Shown in pieces: positions 6,403 through 6,403 of a stretch of 6,403 bases of DNA. Within the stretch, counting starts at the first letter, position 1. Each line of letters begins with the position of its first letter. The DNA is from JBMSHD01 sp049416425 (lineage in GTDB: Bacteria > Pseudomonadota > Gammaproteobacteria > Francisellales > Francisellaceae), in assembly GCA_049416425.1 (NCBI GenBank), contig JBMSHD010000117.1, forward strand, positions 1-6,403, in the 5' to 3' direction. Made by a program: the position numbers and the translations under genes. The notes beneath the pieces were generated by a model, which ran no database searches, was not told the DNA's origin, and saw only the letters and a program-made list of their open reading frames with translations.

Positions 6403-6403
6403 C

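Noticed and set aside
1..6403. A mobile element, CRISPR array, toxin-antitoxin pair or defence system
   Set aside because: No transposase, integrase, terminal inverted repeats, regularly spaced repeats or small toxin-like genes are present; nearly all DNA is accounted for by conserved housekeeping genes.

Overview
The window carries a conserved bacterial housekeeping cluster on the minus strand, plus one divergent gene at the right edge. Read in transcription order (right to left), the minus-strand genes are miaB, phoH-like ybeZ, ybeY, corC (ybeX), lnt, a small CBS-pair protein, and the first codons of an ABC-F ATPase that looks like Uup. The order miaB-ybeZ-ybeY-ybeX-lnt matches the well-known arrangement in Escherichia coli and other Gammaproteobacteria. 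Lnt and the plus-strand DUF2889-like protein also point to a Gram-negative proteobacterium, most likely a gammaproteobacterium of moderate to low GC. I cannot name the genus from the sequence.

Layout: 1-64 (minus) is the start of the ABC-F gene, which runs off the window. 64-654 is a CBS-domain protein. 689-2182 is apolipoprotein N-acyltransferase. 2175-3023 is CorC. 3024-3494 is the YbeY endoribonuclease. 3491-4468 is the PhoH-family ATPase. 4472-5818 is the MiaB tRNA methylthiotransferase. 5819-6018 is an AT-rich divergent intergenic region with short repeats and a weak promoter candidate for the operon. 6019-6366 (plus) is a short DUF2889-like protein that appears to lack the family's C-terminal part. 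6367-6403 is AT-rich tail sequence with at most a weak terminator.

The seven minus-strand genes are packed as one likely transcription unit. Junctions are 3 bp (miaB/ybeZ), a 4-bp ATGA overlap (ybeZ/ybeY), 0 bp (ybeY/corC), an 8-bp overlap (corC/lnt), 34 bp (lnt/CBS) and a 1-bp TAATG overlap (CBS/uup-like). The products join RNA and ribosome quality functions (MiaB, YbeY, YbeZ, perhaps Uup) with envelope functions (Lnt, CorC). All catalytic motifs I could check in MiaB, YbeZ, YbeY and Lnt are intact. I see no mobile element, CRISPR array, tRNA or rRNA. The less ordinary points are the CBS gene and uup-like gene extending the classic operon past lnt, the short DUF2889 protein, and the repeats in the divergent promoter region. 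I found no convincing undescribed system.
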